A stretch of 10,751 nt of DNA from Propionibacteriaceae bacterium. GTDB taxonomy: Bacteria; Actinomycetota; Actinomycetes; Propionibacteriales; Propionibacteriaceae. The notes under the pieces were generated by a model. It searched no databases and had not been told where the DNA came from. It saw only the letters and a list, made by a program, of their open reading frames with translations. Both the position numbers and the translations under genes were made by a program. The stretch covers positions 1-10,751 of the forward strand of contig JAIRKB010000033.1 in assembly GCA_031260385.1 (NCBI GenBank), given 5' to 3'. This document shows positions 1-6,447 of this stretch, piece by piece; position 1 is the first letter of the stretch, and each line of letters opens with the position of its first letter.

Positions 1-1
1 G

Positions 2-74
2 TGGACTCAGCCGGGCTCGAACCGACGACCCCTTCCTTGTAAGGGAAGTGCTCTACCAACTGAGCTATGAGTCC
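2..74 (-). tRNA. tRNA-Val (anticodon UAC)
   Basis: Read on the minus strand this folds as a complete cloverleaf. The acceptor stem is GGACTCA (74-68) with TGAGTCC (9-3), the D stem is GCTC/GAGC, and the anticodon stem is CTTCC/GGAAG around loop CTTACAA. The T arm is GTCGG-TTCGAGC-CCGGC and the discriminator base is A at position 2. The anticodon is TAC (41-39), which reads valine GUA codons. Position 1 gives one further C, so an encoded CCA is possible but cut by the window edge. The first tRNA base (74) is also the last base of the stop codon of the upstream DUF3052 gene, so the tRNA may be cut from a transcript shared with aceE and DUF3052. Confidence 0.95.
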
Positions 75-493
75 TATTTGCGACCGGCTTTCGGTCGGAC
101 AACCTTGTGGGCAGACCAATCTTTGGACACTGGGGCCGAGATTGTCAAGCAGAGACCGGCGGCGAGGACGCCTTCGGCGAGATCAGAGGGTGGTACGTAA
201 CCGGAGCGACCGATCTTGGGGGTTAAGACCCACAGGAAACCACCGGCGGCTAAATCGGTCAGGGAATCGATTAGGAGATCCAAGACATCGCCGTCAGACT
301 CGCGTAACCACAACAGAACGGCGTCAACAGCCTCAGGGGATTCTTCGACCAGGTCGGCGTCGAGAGCCTCCATCACCGCTTGACGTAAATCCTCGTCAAC
401 ATCTTCATCCCAGCCGAGTTCTTCGACAACCATGCCTTTAACAAGACCGAGTTGAGGGACACCTGCCTGGTCGGCGGGTCCGCTCCCGCTCAC
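74..493 (-). CDS. DUF3052 family protein, adjacent to aceE
   Basis: A 139-residue acidic, probably cytoplasmic protein. It matches from memory the actinobacterial DUF3052 family: an LGLVKGMVVEELGWDEDVDE opening, a central AVDAVLLWLRESDGDVLDLL helix region, then LWVLTPKIGRSGYV, and a C-terminal SKDWSAHKVVRPK motif. The function is unknown. I chose the GTG at 493 because AAAGGAGG lies 4 nt upstream (505-498) and the homologous region begins just after it. An ATG at 541 would add 16 unconserved residues and overlap the end of aceE. It starts 31 nt after the aceE stop and is probably co-transcribed with it, a neighbourhood also seen in other actinobacteria (recalled, not searched). Its TAG stop (76-74) shares one base with tRNA-Val. 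Confidence 0.88.
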   Translation of the reverse strand: MSGSGPADQAGVPQLGLVKGMVVEELGWDEDVDEDLRQAVMEALDADLVEESPEAVDAVLLWLRESDGDVLDLLIDSLTDLAAGGFLWVLTPKIGRSGYVPPSDLAEGVLAAGLCLTISAPVSKDWSAHKVVRPKAGRK

Positions 494-497
494 GTTT

Positions 498-505
498 CCT
501 CCTTT
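498..505 (-). promoter_or_regulatory. Shine-Dalgarno site of the DUF3052 gene
   Basis: AAAGGAGG on the minus strand, 4 nt before the GTG at 493. It decides the start in favour of GTG 493 over the upstream in-frame ATG at 541. Confidence 0.8.
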
Positions 506-524
506 ACCTGAATATTCCGCCCGA

Positions 525-3275
525 TCACGCGTCAGTGCCACTAGAGAGCAACTGGGTCGCGTTCACATCCGAGAGTCGATAACGCATAAAAGCATCCGTA
601 CTCGCCTGTTGGGGCATCCGGCCTTCCGCCGCTAGCATCTGCAAAGCCCTAAAAGCGATCGAACCAGCGTCCACCTTTAACCAGCGTCGCGCGGCAGCCC
701 GCGTATCCGAGAAACCGAACCCATCGGCACCAAGGGCGAAGAAGGCCTTCGGCACCCAAGGCGCGATCTGATCAGGCACTGCGCGCATGAAGTCGGAGAC
801 CGCCAAAACCGGGCCGATCCGATCCTTCAGGCGACGAGTGACGTAGGCTTCCTTGGCGGGCCCACCCATCATCAGCGGCGCTTCGACCTCCATCGCATCG
901 CGACGTAGCTCATTCCAGCTAGTCACCGACCAAACATCAGCGGCGACCCCATAATCGCGACCGAGCAGGGTTTGGGCTTCGAGAACCCAAGGCACTGCTA
1001 CCCCGGAGGCCAGCAACTGGATGCGGGGACGCTCGTTAGAGTCATCTTTCGCTTCGCGCAGCAAGTACATCCCTCGCCGGATTCCCTCGATATCGACCTT
1101 TTCTGGCTCACCAGGTTGGAAGACGGGTTCGTTATACAAGGTCAAATAGAAGATCGCATCCTCGGCCTTCGGCCCGTACATCGTCTCCAAGCCATACTGC
1201 ATGATGTGAGCGAGCTCATACCCGTAAGCCGGATCAAAGTGCCTAATCGCCGGGTTAGTCGACGCCAGCAGCGGGCTATGCCCATCGGCATGCTGCAGCC
1301 CCTCACCAGCTAGGGTGGTCTTGCCCGCCGTCGCCCCGATCAGGAACCCACGCGCCAGTTGATCGGCGGCCGCCCAGATCTCATCACCGGTGCGCTGGAA
1401 CCCAGACATCGAGTAGTGGACATACATCGGCACCATCGCCATCCCGTGGGTCGCATAGGAGGTCCCCACCGCAGTGAAAGCCGCCACTGCGCCAGCTTGA
1501 TTAACCCCGGTCTGCAGGATCTGACCGGAGGTCGCCTCCCGATAGGACAAAACCCAATCATCATCTACCGGAGTATATTGCTGACCATTCGGGTTATAGA
1601 TCCGAATCGTCGCGAAGAAGGTGTCCATCCCGAAGCTACGCGCCTCATCGGGCACGATCGGCACCACCCGAGAGCCAAACTCCCGGTTCCGGATCAGATC
1701 CTTCAGCAACTTCACCCACAGCGTCGTCGTCGCGACTGGGGTCGTGCCCGATCCTTGCTTGGTCCGAGTGTAGGACTCCGCGGCTGGCAGGGTCAGGGCT
1801 CGCGCCCGTACACGCCGCTCGGGGGTCGGCCCGCCAAGACCAATCTGACACTGCCGGATATAGCGAATCCGCGCGTCCTCCTGCCCAGGGTGATAGTACG
1901 GTGGGCGAGTCGGATCGGCTTCGAGCACCCCATCCGAGATCGGAATCTCGAGCCGATCGCGGAAACCCTTTAACTCGTCAAGCGACAGCGCTTTCATCTG
2001 CTGATTAGCATTGCGGCCCGAGGGATGGGTGCCTAGGAAATAGCCCTTCGTGGTGTGGGCCAAGATGACGGTTGGCGCGCCATTCGGCTGAATCGCGCGA
2101 TGATATGCCGCGTAAACCTTGCGATAATCGTGGCCACCACGGGTCAGACGCCAGATATCCTCGTCCGTCCAGTCGCGGACCATGGCAGCCGTACGAGCGT
2201 CACGACCGAAGAAGTTCTCGCGAACATAAGCCCCATTAGTCGCCTTGAAAGTCTGGGAATCACCGTCCGGGATCGCGTTCATCAGGTTAACCAGTGTCCG
2301 TTCGCGGTCCTCGGCGAACAGCCGATCCCAACCGGAACCCCAGATCACCTTGATCACATTCCAACCGGCGGCGGTGAAGAACCCTTCGAGTTCTTGGACA
2401 ATCTTGCCGTTACCTCGCACCGGGCCATCGCGACGCTGCAAGTTGCAGTTGACAACGAAAATCAGGTTGTCTAAGCCCTCCCCGGCAGCGAACTGAACCA
2501 GACCACGCGCCTCAGGCTCATCCATCTCGCCATCACCCAAGAAAGCCCAGACTTTCTGATCGGCGGTGCTCTTCAGCCCACGATTCGACAGATAGCGGTT
2601 GTAGGAGGCCTGATAGATCGCATTCATCGGCCCGAGCCCCATCGACACGGTCGGGAACTCCCAGAACTCCGGCAGCCGACGCGGATGCGGATAGGCGGGC
2701 AGCCCGTGGCGGACCCCACCAACCAAGTGGCTCTGCTCCTGGCGGTAACCGTCTAGATCATCGGCCGTTAGGCGACCCTCCAGATAAGCTCGCGCGTAGA
2801 TCCCAGGGGCACTATGCCCGGCGAAGAAGACCTGATCGCCCCCACCCCGGTGATCCTTACCCCTAAAGAAGTGAGCGAGACCAACCTCGTACAAGGTGGC
2901 CGAGGAGGCATAAGAAGCGATATGACCGCCAACGGAAATTCCCGGACGCTGGGCGCGATGGACCATCACAGCAGCATTCCAACGCAGGAGGCGCCGATAG
3001 CCGCGCTCCAACTCGATGTTGCCGGGATAGATCGGCTCGGCATCAGCCGGGATCGTATTGACGAAATCGGTGGTTAACAGCCCCGGGATCGCAACGTTGC
3101 GCTCCCGTGAGCGTTCCATCAGACGCAGCATCACGTAGCGAGCCCGATCGGGCCCCCCATCGCGAATTAGCCCGTCAAGGGATTCCAGCCACTCTTCGGT
3201 CTCCGGGGGATCCGCATCACGAAGACGCGTCGGCATTCCCTGGATGATCGGTGAGGACTGCTCTTGCGGAATCAC
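525..3275 (-). CDS. aceE: Pyruvate dehydrogenase E1 component, homodimeric type
   Basis: Thiamine-diphosphate (ThDP) E1 of the pyruvate dehydrogenase complex. It decarboxylates pyruvate and acetylates the lipoyl group of E2. The protein has 916 residues; E. coli AceE has about 887. The GTG start at 3275 has AAGGA 7 nt upstream; the ORF is open to an ATG at 3296, but that has no such site. Conserved landmarks are GGHIASY (His118, E. coli His106), AGHSAPG (His154, E. coli His142), the ThDP/Mg motif GDGEMDEPEARG (247-258) closing with VVNCNLQ, the TTKGY loop, PDEARSFGM, NPNGQQYTP and GEGLQHADGHS (His662, E. coli His640). Two catalytic positions differ by my alignment: Gln425 sits where E. coli has loop His407, and Gln593 where E. 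coli has Glu571, which contacts the ThDP aminopyrimidine. The family assignment is certain, but normal E1 activity is not. It is divergent from uppP and heads the aceE-DUF3052-tRNA unit. No E2/E3 genes are in view. Confidence 0.96.
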   Translation of the reverse strand: MIPQEQSSPIIQGMPTRLRDADPPETEEWLESLDGLIRDGGPDRARYVMLRLMERSRERNVAIPGLLTTDFVNTIPADAEPIYPGNIELERGYRRLLRWNAAVMVHRAQRPGISVGGHIASYASSATLYEVGLAHFFRGKDHRGGGDQVFFAGHSAPGIYARAYLEGRLTADDLDGYRQEQSHLVGGVRHGLPAYPHPRRLPEFWEFPTVSMGLGPMNAIYQASYNRYLSNRGLKSTADQKVWAFLGDGEMDEPEARGLVQFAAGEGLDNLIFVVNCNLQRRDGPVRGNGKIVQELEGFFTAAGWNVIKVIWGSGWDRLFAEDRERTLVNLMNAIPDGDSQTFKATNGAYVRENFFGRDARTAAMVRDWTDEDIWRLTRGGHDYRKVYAAYHRAIQPNGAPTVILAHTTKGYFLGTHPSGRNANQQMKALSLDELKGFRDRLEIPISDGVLEADPTRPPYYHPGQEDARIRYIRQCQIGLGGPTPERRVRARALTLPAAESYTRTKQGSGTTPVATTTLWVKLLKDLIRNREFGSRVVPIVPDEARSFGMDTFFATIRIYNPNGQQYTPVDDDWVLSYREATSGQILQTGVNQAGAVAAFTAVGTSYATHGMAMVPMYVHYSMSGFQRTGDEIWAAADQLARGFLIGATAGKTTLAGEGLQHADGHSPLLASTNPAIRHFDPAYGYELAHIMQYGLETMYGPKAEDAIFYLTLYNEPVFQPGEPEKVDIEGIRRGMYLLREAKDDSNERPRIQLLASGVAVPWVLEAQTLLGRDYGVAADVWSVTSWNELRRDAMEVEAPLMMGGPAKEAYVTRRLKDRIGPVLAVSDFMRAVPDQIAPWVPKAFFALGADGFGFSDTRAAARRWLKVDAGSIAFRALQMLAAEGRMPQQASTDAFMRYRLSDVNATQLLSSGTDA

Positions 3276-3282
3276 GTGTCTT

Positions 3283-3287
3283 TCCTT
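3283..3287 (-). promoter_or_regulatory. Shine-Dalgarno site of aceE
   Basis: AAGGA on the minus strand inside GGAGAAAGGAAAG, 7 nt before the GTG at 3275. It supports starting AceE at GTG (VIPQEQSSPI...) rather than at the ATG seven codons upstream. Confidence 0.7.
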
Positions 3288-3300
3288 TCTCCGCACCCGT

Positions 3301-3306
3301 TATGAT
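3301..3306 (+). promoter_or_regulatory. Candidate -10 element for uppP
   Basis: TATGAT on the plus strand, about 50 nt upstream of the uppP start, in the 81-bp gap between divergent aceE and uppP. It is close to the TATAAT consensus, but I see no convincing -35 hexamer at 17 +/- 1 nt. No clear sigma-70 promoter is visible for aceE in the same gap. Confidence 0.25.
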
Positions 3307-3344
3307 TGAGATCCATAGGGGTCCTGGAGATATCCTACAAGCAA

Positions 3345-3351
3345 AAGGAGG
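3345..3351 (+). promoter_or_regulatory. Shine-Dalgarno site of uppP
   Basis: AAGGAGG, 5 nt before the GTG at 3357. It decides this start over the in-frame ATG at 3306, which would add 17 residues with no family resemblance. Confidence 0.85.
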
Positions 3352-3356
3352 CGTCA

Positions 3357-4214
3357 GTGGACTGGTTTATTTCGGTCATCCTAGGCATTGTCGAGGGGAT
3401 AACGGAGTTCTTACCAATCTCATCAACTGGTCACCTGACGATTGCCGAGCGTTTAGCAGGTTGGAGTATCGATTCCCCAGACGTCGTCGCCTTCACCGCG
3501 ATCATCCAAATTGGGGCCATTGCTGCTGCCATTGTCTACTTCCGTAAGGATATTGTTCGCCTGGCTACGGGCTGGTTTTGGGGGGTTTTCAAGCCAGAAC
3601 GCCGTGGAGTCGACTACCGGTTAGGTTGGGCGGTCATCATCGGCTCGATCCCCATCGCCATCGTTGCCCTAGCCCTGACCTCCTTTATCGAGACCGCTTT
3701 GCGCTCCTTGTGGATTGTCGCGGCGGCCTTGATTGGCTGGAGTTTCGTCCTGTTAATTGCTGATCGTTACACTGATCGTCTCTTGCGCAGCCCCCGCGGA
3801 ATCTTGCGCGATGAATCCTCGATTACGATCGTCGACGCCCTAATTATCGGCACTGTTCAGTGTTTTGCCTTAATTCCCGGCGTTTCGCGCTCCGGCGCCA
3901 CAATTTCTGCCGCCTTGTTGCGTGGAATTGATCGTACGACCGCCACCCGCTGGTCTTTCTTCCTCGGCATTCCCGCGCTAACGGCTGCCGGATTGTACGA
4001 GGCGGCGACTCAGTACGACCGGATCGGCAGTGGGATCGGCTGGGGCCCAACCGCCTTAGCCATCGTCATCTCCTTCGTCGTCGCCTACGTCACCATCGCC
4101 TGGCTACTGCGCTTCGTCGCCAAGAACCGCTTCACCTTATTCATCGTCTACCGCATCGTCGCCGGCTTAATCCTCGCCGCCTTGCTCTTCTTCGCCGTCA
4201 TCCCCGCCGTCTAG
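3357..4214 (+). CDS. uppP: Undecaprenyl-diphosphatase (UppP/BacA)
   Basis: Integral membrane phosphatase that converts undecaprenyl diphosphate to undecaprenyl phosphate, recycling the lipid carrier for peptidoglycan. Overproduction of this family confers bacitracin resistance. The protein has 285 residues, close to the usual 265-290. The N-terminal signature EGITEFLPISSTGHL (13-27) supplies the two family glutamates (Glu13, Glu17) and His26. The second signature PGVSRSGAT (174-182) supplies the catalytic Ser/Arg. Several hydrophobic helices follow (about 48-62, 91-108, 118-136, 203-217, 231-252, 262-283). The GTG start is set by AAGGAGG 5 nt upstream and the conserved N-terminus. It is transcribed divergently from aceE; the next gene on the same strand starts 49 bp after its stop. 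Confidence 0.96.
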   Translation: MDWFISVILGIVEGITEFLPISSTGHLTIAERLAGWSIDSPDVVAFTAIIQIGAIAAAIVYFRKDIVRLATGWFWGVFKPERRGVDYRLGWAVIIGSIPIAIVALALTSFIETALRSLWIVAAALIGWSFVLLIADRYTDRLLRSPRGILRDESSITIVDALIIGTVQCFALIPGVSRSGATISAALLRGIDRTTATRWSFFLGIPALTAAGLYEAATQYDRIGSGIGWGPTALAIVISFVVAYVTIAWLLRFVAKNRFTLFIVYRIVAGLILAALLFFAVIPAV

Positions 4215-4251
4215 TGTCGCGTTAGGTCCCACTGAATCCGCCGGGTTGCAC

Positions 4252-4257
4252 TAGTCT
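4252..4257 (+). promoter_or_regulatory. Candidate -10 element placing the AKR start at +1 (leaderless)
   Basis: TAGTCT ends 6 nt before the ATG at 4264, so transcription would begin at or next to the start codon. There is no Shine-Dalgarno sequence in the intervening bases. Leaderless mRNAs are common in actinobacteria. No good -35 is seen, so this remains a prediction. Confidence 0.4.
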
Positions 4258-4263
4258 TGGCCT

Positions 4264-5229
4264 ATGCGTACCACTCGGGTTGGGGTGTCTGACCTTGTTG
4301 TGTCCCGGCTTGGACTGGGGACGATGTCGTGGGGTGTAGCCACACCGATCACGGAGGTCGTGGCGATGCTGAAGGCCTTTATTGACGTTGGCGGGAACCT
4401 TGTTGACACGGCGGCGGCCTACGGGTCGGGTGAGGTGGAGTCGTTGATCGGGCGCTTGTTGACTCGGACGATTGCCCGACGAGATCTGGTTATCTCCACT
4501 AAATCTGGGTTTGTACTCCGCGATGGGGAGCGGGTGATCGATAATCGCCCGGCCACCCTGCTGGCGGATCTCAAGGGCTCGCTACGGCGCTTGGGCACCG
4601 ATTGGGTTGACCTCTGGCAGGTCCACGCTTGGGGGGATACCCCGCTCGAAGATACCCTGGCGGCGGCCGATCAGGCCGTCCAGGCCGGTTGGGCGCGGGC
4701 GGTCGGGGTGTCCAACTTTGTTGGTTGGCAACTCGCCCAAGCCGAAACCTGGCAGCGGGCCCGGGGTGGGACACCGATCATCTCCAATCAGGCCGAATAT
4801 TCCCTCCTCGCCCGGCGTGCCGAACTGGAGTTACTACCCTGTGTTGATGATCGAGGTTTGGGTTTCTTTGCCTGGTCGGCCTTGGGTCGCGGGGTGTTGA
4901 CTGGGCAGTATGCCACCAAGATTCCGGTTGGCTCGCGGGGGGACATGGAGTCGATGGCCTGGTTCGTCGAGCAGTATTTCGATGAGGATTCCCGCCGGAT
5001 CGTCCATGGGGTGATGACGGCCGCCGAAGGGTTGAGCTTAACCCCCGCCCAGGTCGCCTTGATCTGGGTCCGCGATGCCCCCAATGTCACCGCCCCCCTG
5101 GTTGGGGCTCGGACGTTGGCTCAACTAGAGCCCTTGCTGATGGTTGACGATATTCAACTGCCGCGTCCGATCACCGACGCCCTCGATGATATCTCGGGGG
5201 GGCCGAATCAGGGCCGTCTTGAGGTTTAG
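4264..5229 (+). CDS. Aldo/keto reductase
   Basis: NAD(P)H-dependent oxidoreductase of the aldo/keto reductase superfamily, 321 residues, cytosolic TIM barrel. The catalytic tetrad is visible: Asp48 (LVDTAAAYGSGEVE), Tyr53, Lys80 (VISTKSG) and His121 (DLWQVHAWGD). Cofactor-barrel motifs follow: GVSNF, SNQAEYSLLAR, FFAWSALGRGVLTGQY and APLVGARTLAQLE. The overall pattern resembles the YghZ/Tas-like general AKRs, but the natural substrate cannot be told from sequence. The ATG at 4264 has no Shine-Dalgarno site and a -10-like hexamer just upstream, so it may be leaderless. It is convergent with the small membrane protein gene, with 14 bp between stops. Confidence 0.93.
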   Translation: MRTTRVGVSDLVVSRLGLGTMSWGVATPITEVVAMLKAFIDVGGNLVDTAAAYGSGEVESLIGRLLTRTIARRDLVISTKSGFVLRDGERVIDNRPATLLADLKGSLRRLGTDWVDLWQVHAWGDTPLEDTLAAADQAVQAGWARAVGVSNFVGWQLAQAETWQRARGGTPIISNQAEYSLLARRAELELLPCVDDRGLGFFAWSALGRGVLTGQYATKIPVGSRGDMESMAWFVEQYFDEDSRRIVHGVMTAAEGLSLTPAQVALIWVRDAPNVTAPLVGARTLAQLEPLLMVDDIQLPRPITDALDDISGGPNQGRLEV

Positions 5230-5243
5230 GCCTGGGTCAGGGT

Positions 5244-5489
5244 TTATCGGGCGGACTTGGCCAGGAAGGGCTTGAGGCGTCGGCCAACGATCAGGCCGAT
5301 AATCACCAGCAGGATCGAGGGTAAGAGGACGAGCACGATGCGGGCGACGACGAACAGATAGAAGGGGGCAGAGTTCGCCAGATCGTTGTAGGAGCCCCAG
5401 TCACTGATCACCAGAATGACAAAGGCAACCCCCCCAAGCGCCCCCAAAACATACAAAACGGTCGCAATAACCCTACGTGTAGTCGACAT
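5244..5489 (-). CDS. Small two-helix membrane protein, unknown function
   Basis: An 81-residue hydrophobic protein with no family I recognise. It has a short basic N-terminus (MSTTRR), a first membrane segment at about 7-28, a polar loop (DWGSYNDLANSA), a second longer membrane segment at about 42-69, and a basic tail (GRRLKPFLAKSAR). The positive charges at both ends fit both termini in the cytoplasm. A TATTAT -10-like hexamer (5503-5498) lies 8 nt before the ATG, with a modest GAGGGG between them. That suggests a near-leaderless transcript of its own rather than read-through from the ECF operon 91 bp upstream. Membrane-segment composition and a plausible promoter support a real gene. Confidence 0.7.
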   Translation of the reverse strand: MSTTRRVIATVLYVLGALGGVAFVILVISDWGSYNDLANSAPFYLFVVARIVLVLLPSILLVIIGLIVGRRLKPFLAKSAR

Positions 5490-5497
5490 AGCCCCTC

Positions 5498-5503
5498 ATA
5501 ATA
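5498..5503 (-). promoter_or_regulatory. Candidate -10 element for the small membrane protein gene
   Basis: TATTAT on the minus strand (one mismatch to TATAAT), 8 nt upstream of the ATG at 5489. Transcription would start within 1-2 nt of the start codon. No -35 hexamer is obvious. Confidence 0.45.
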
Positions 5504-5576
5504 CTCATTTCCACCCCCGAGTGGGGAGTTACGGACCATTTTGGGGCCACCGACCGTTCCATAAGTCGGCATTCGC

Positions 5577-5665
5577 GGGGTTAGGGGGTGGGGGTGGGGA
5601 GGGGGGCGACCGGGGTGGGGGGGTCGAAGACCGGGGTGGGGAGGTCGAAGACCGGGTTGGGGGTG
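5577..5665 (+). repeat. G-rich tandem repeat tract with G-quadruplex potential
   Basis: On the plus strand, 5577-5606 holds five G-runs of 4 to 6 separated by TTA, T, T and A, a textbook pattern for a parallel G-quadruplex. It continues into 21-bp units (GTCGAAGACCGGGGTGGGG type) to about 5655. On the minus (coding) strand these encode the heptad PVFD(L/P)PT at the S-component C-terminus. The G-rich strand is the template for this operon, and the cbrT-like stop codon (5583-5581) lies inside the tract. Confidence 0.8.
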
Positions 5666-6447
5666 AAATTGGACTGTTTTTGGGTTCGGCGTAGGGCGGC
5701 TAGGACGGGGGCGCCGACTAGGGCCAGCATGACCGTGTTGGCGATGGCGCGGCCGGTGTCCCAAACCGCTGTGGAGGTGATTAGGGTGAACGCTAGGAAG
5801 CGGCGGAGGTTTTCTAGTAACGGGCCTCCAGGGATGTACGAGAGGTCAGTCCCCTCCCCCATCGCCGGGCCAGTCACGAAAGGCCAGAACCAGAGGTTCA
5901 TGACCGCGCCGTAGAGGTAGGCGACAAGGATCCCGTAGACAATCAGCATCACGACTTCGACTTTGCCCGCGATCAGTCGGCCAAAGGCGCGGCGGGGTAG
6001 CAGCCCCGCACCCATACCGATCCAAGCGGCGGCGAGCATCTGGAAGGGCAGCCAGGGGCCGACCCCAGCGGTCAACAGGGCCGAAGCGAAGATTGATGTA
6101 CACCCCAAAACGAAACCGAAACCCGGCCCGAAGACTCGTCCGGCGAGGATCAACAAGAAGAAAACGGTTTCAAACCCGTTCGTACCAGCTCCCAGCGGGC
6201 GTAAAACGGCGTTAATCGCCGACAGCACCCCCAGAATCGCCAGAGTCTTGGTGTCCATACCCTTCTCGGATAACTGGGCCAAGACCAGGAAAATTAGCAT
6301 CGGCAAGAGGGCAATGAAAATGAAGGGGGCCTGGCCGCCGGTGTCACCCCCCTGGGTCGGGATGAACAGGGGCCAAGCGAACATGCCAGCCCCGGCGATC
6401 GTCACGATCGCCAAGAGCAGGGCAGAGCGCCAACCTACCCGGACCAT
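5581..6447 (-). CDS. ECF transporter S component (substrate-binding membrane protein), predicted cobalamin/precursor type
   Basis: Substrate-specificity subunit of an energy-coupling factor vitamin transporter, 288 residues with about six membrane segments. The central block is characteristic of a recurring actinobacterial S component: EKGMDTKTLAILGVLSAI (61-78), RPLGAGTNGFETVFFLLILA (83-102), GRVFGPGFGFVLG (103-115), ASALLTAGVGPWLPFQMLAA (121-140) and NLWFWPF (184-190). From memory this matches the group predicted to take up cobalamin or its precursors (CbrT of CbrTUV), but the substrate is inferred. Residues 260-288 form a proline-rich tail, PVFDLPT/PVFDPPT/PVAPLPT, absent from the family core. 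The ATG overlaps the ATPase gene by 13 nt, so the two are translationally coupled. It is last in the operon. Confidence 0.85.
   Translation of the reverse strand: MVRVGWRSALLLAIVTIAGAGMFAWPLFIPTQGGDTGGQAPFIFIALLPMLIFLVLAQLSEKGMDTKTLAILGVLSAINAVLRPLGAGTNGFETVFFLLILAGRVFGPGFGFVLGCTSIFASALLTAGVGPWLPFQMLAAAWIGMGAGLLPRRAFGRLIAGKVEVVMLIVYGILVAYLYGAVMNLWFWPFVTGPAMGEGTDLSYIPGGPLLENLRRFLAFTLITSTAVWDTGRAIANTVMLALVGAPVLAALRRTQKQSNFTPNPVFDLPTPVFDPPTPVAPLPTPTP

Noticed and set aside
1359..1973. Long open frame of 204 codons on the plus strand opposite aceE
   Set aside because: It has no recognisable domain, is basic and Arg/His-rich, as expected for an antisense shadow of a GC-rich gene, and aceE covers the same DNA with strong homology.
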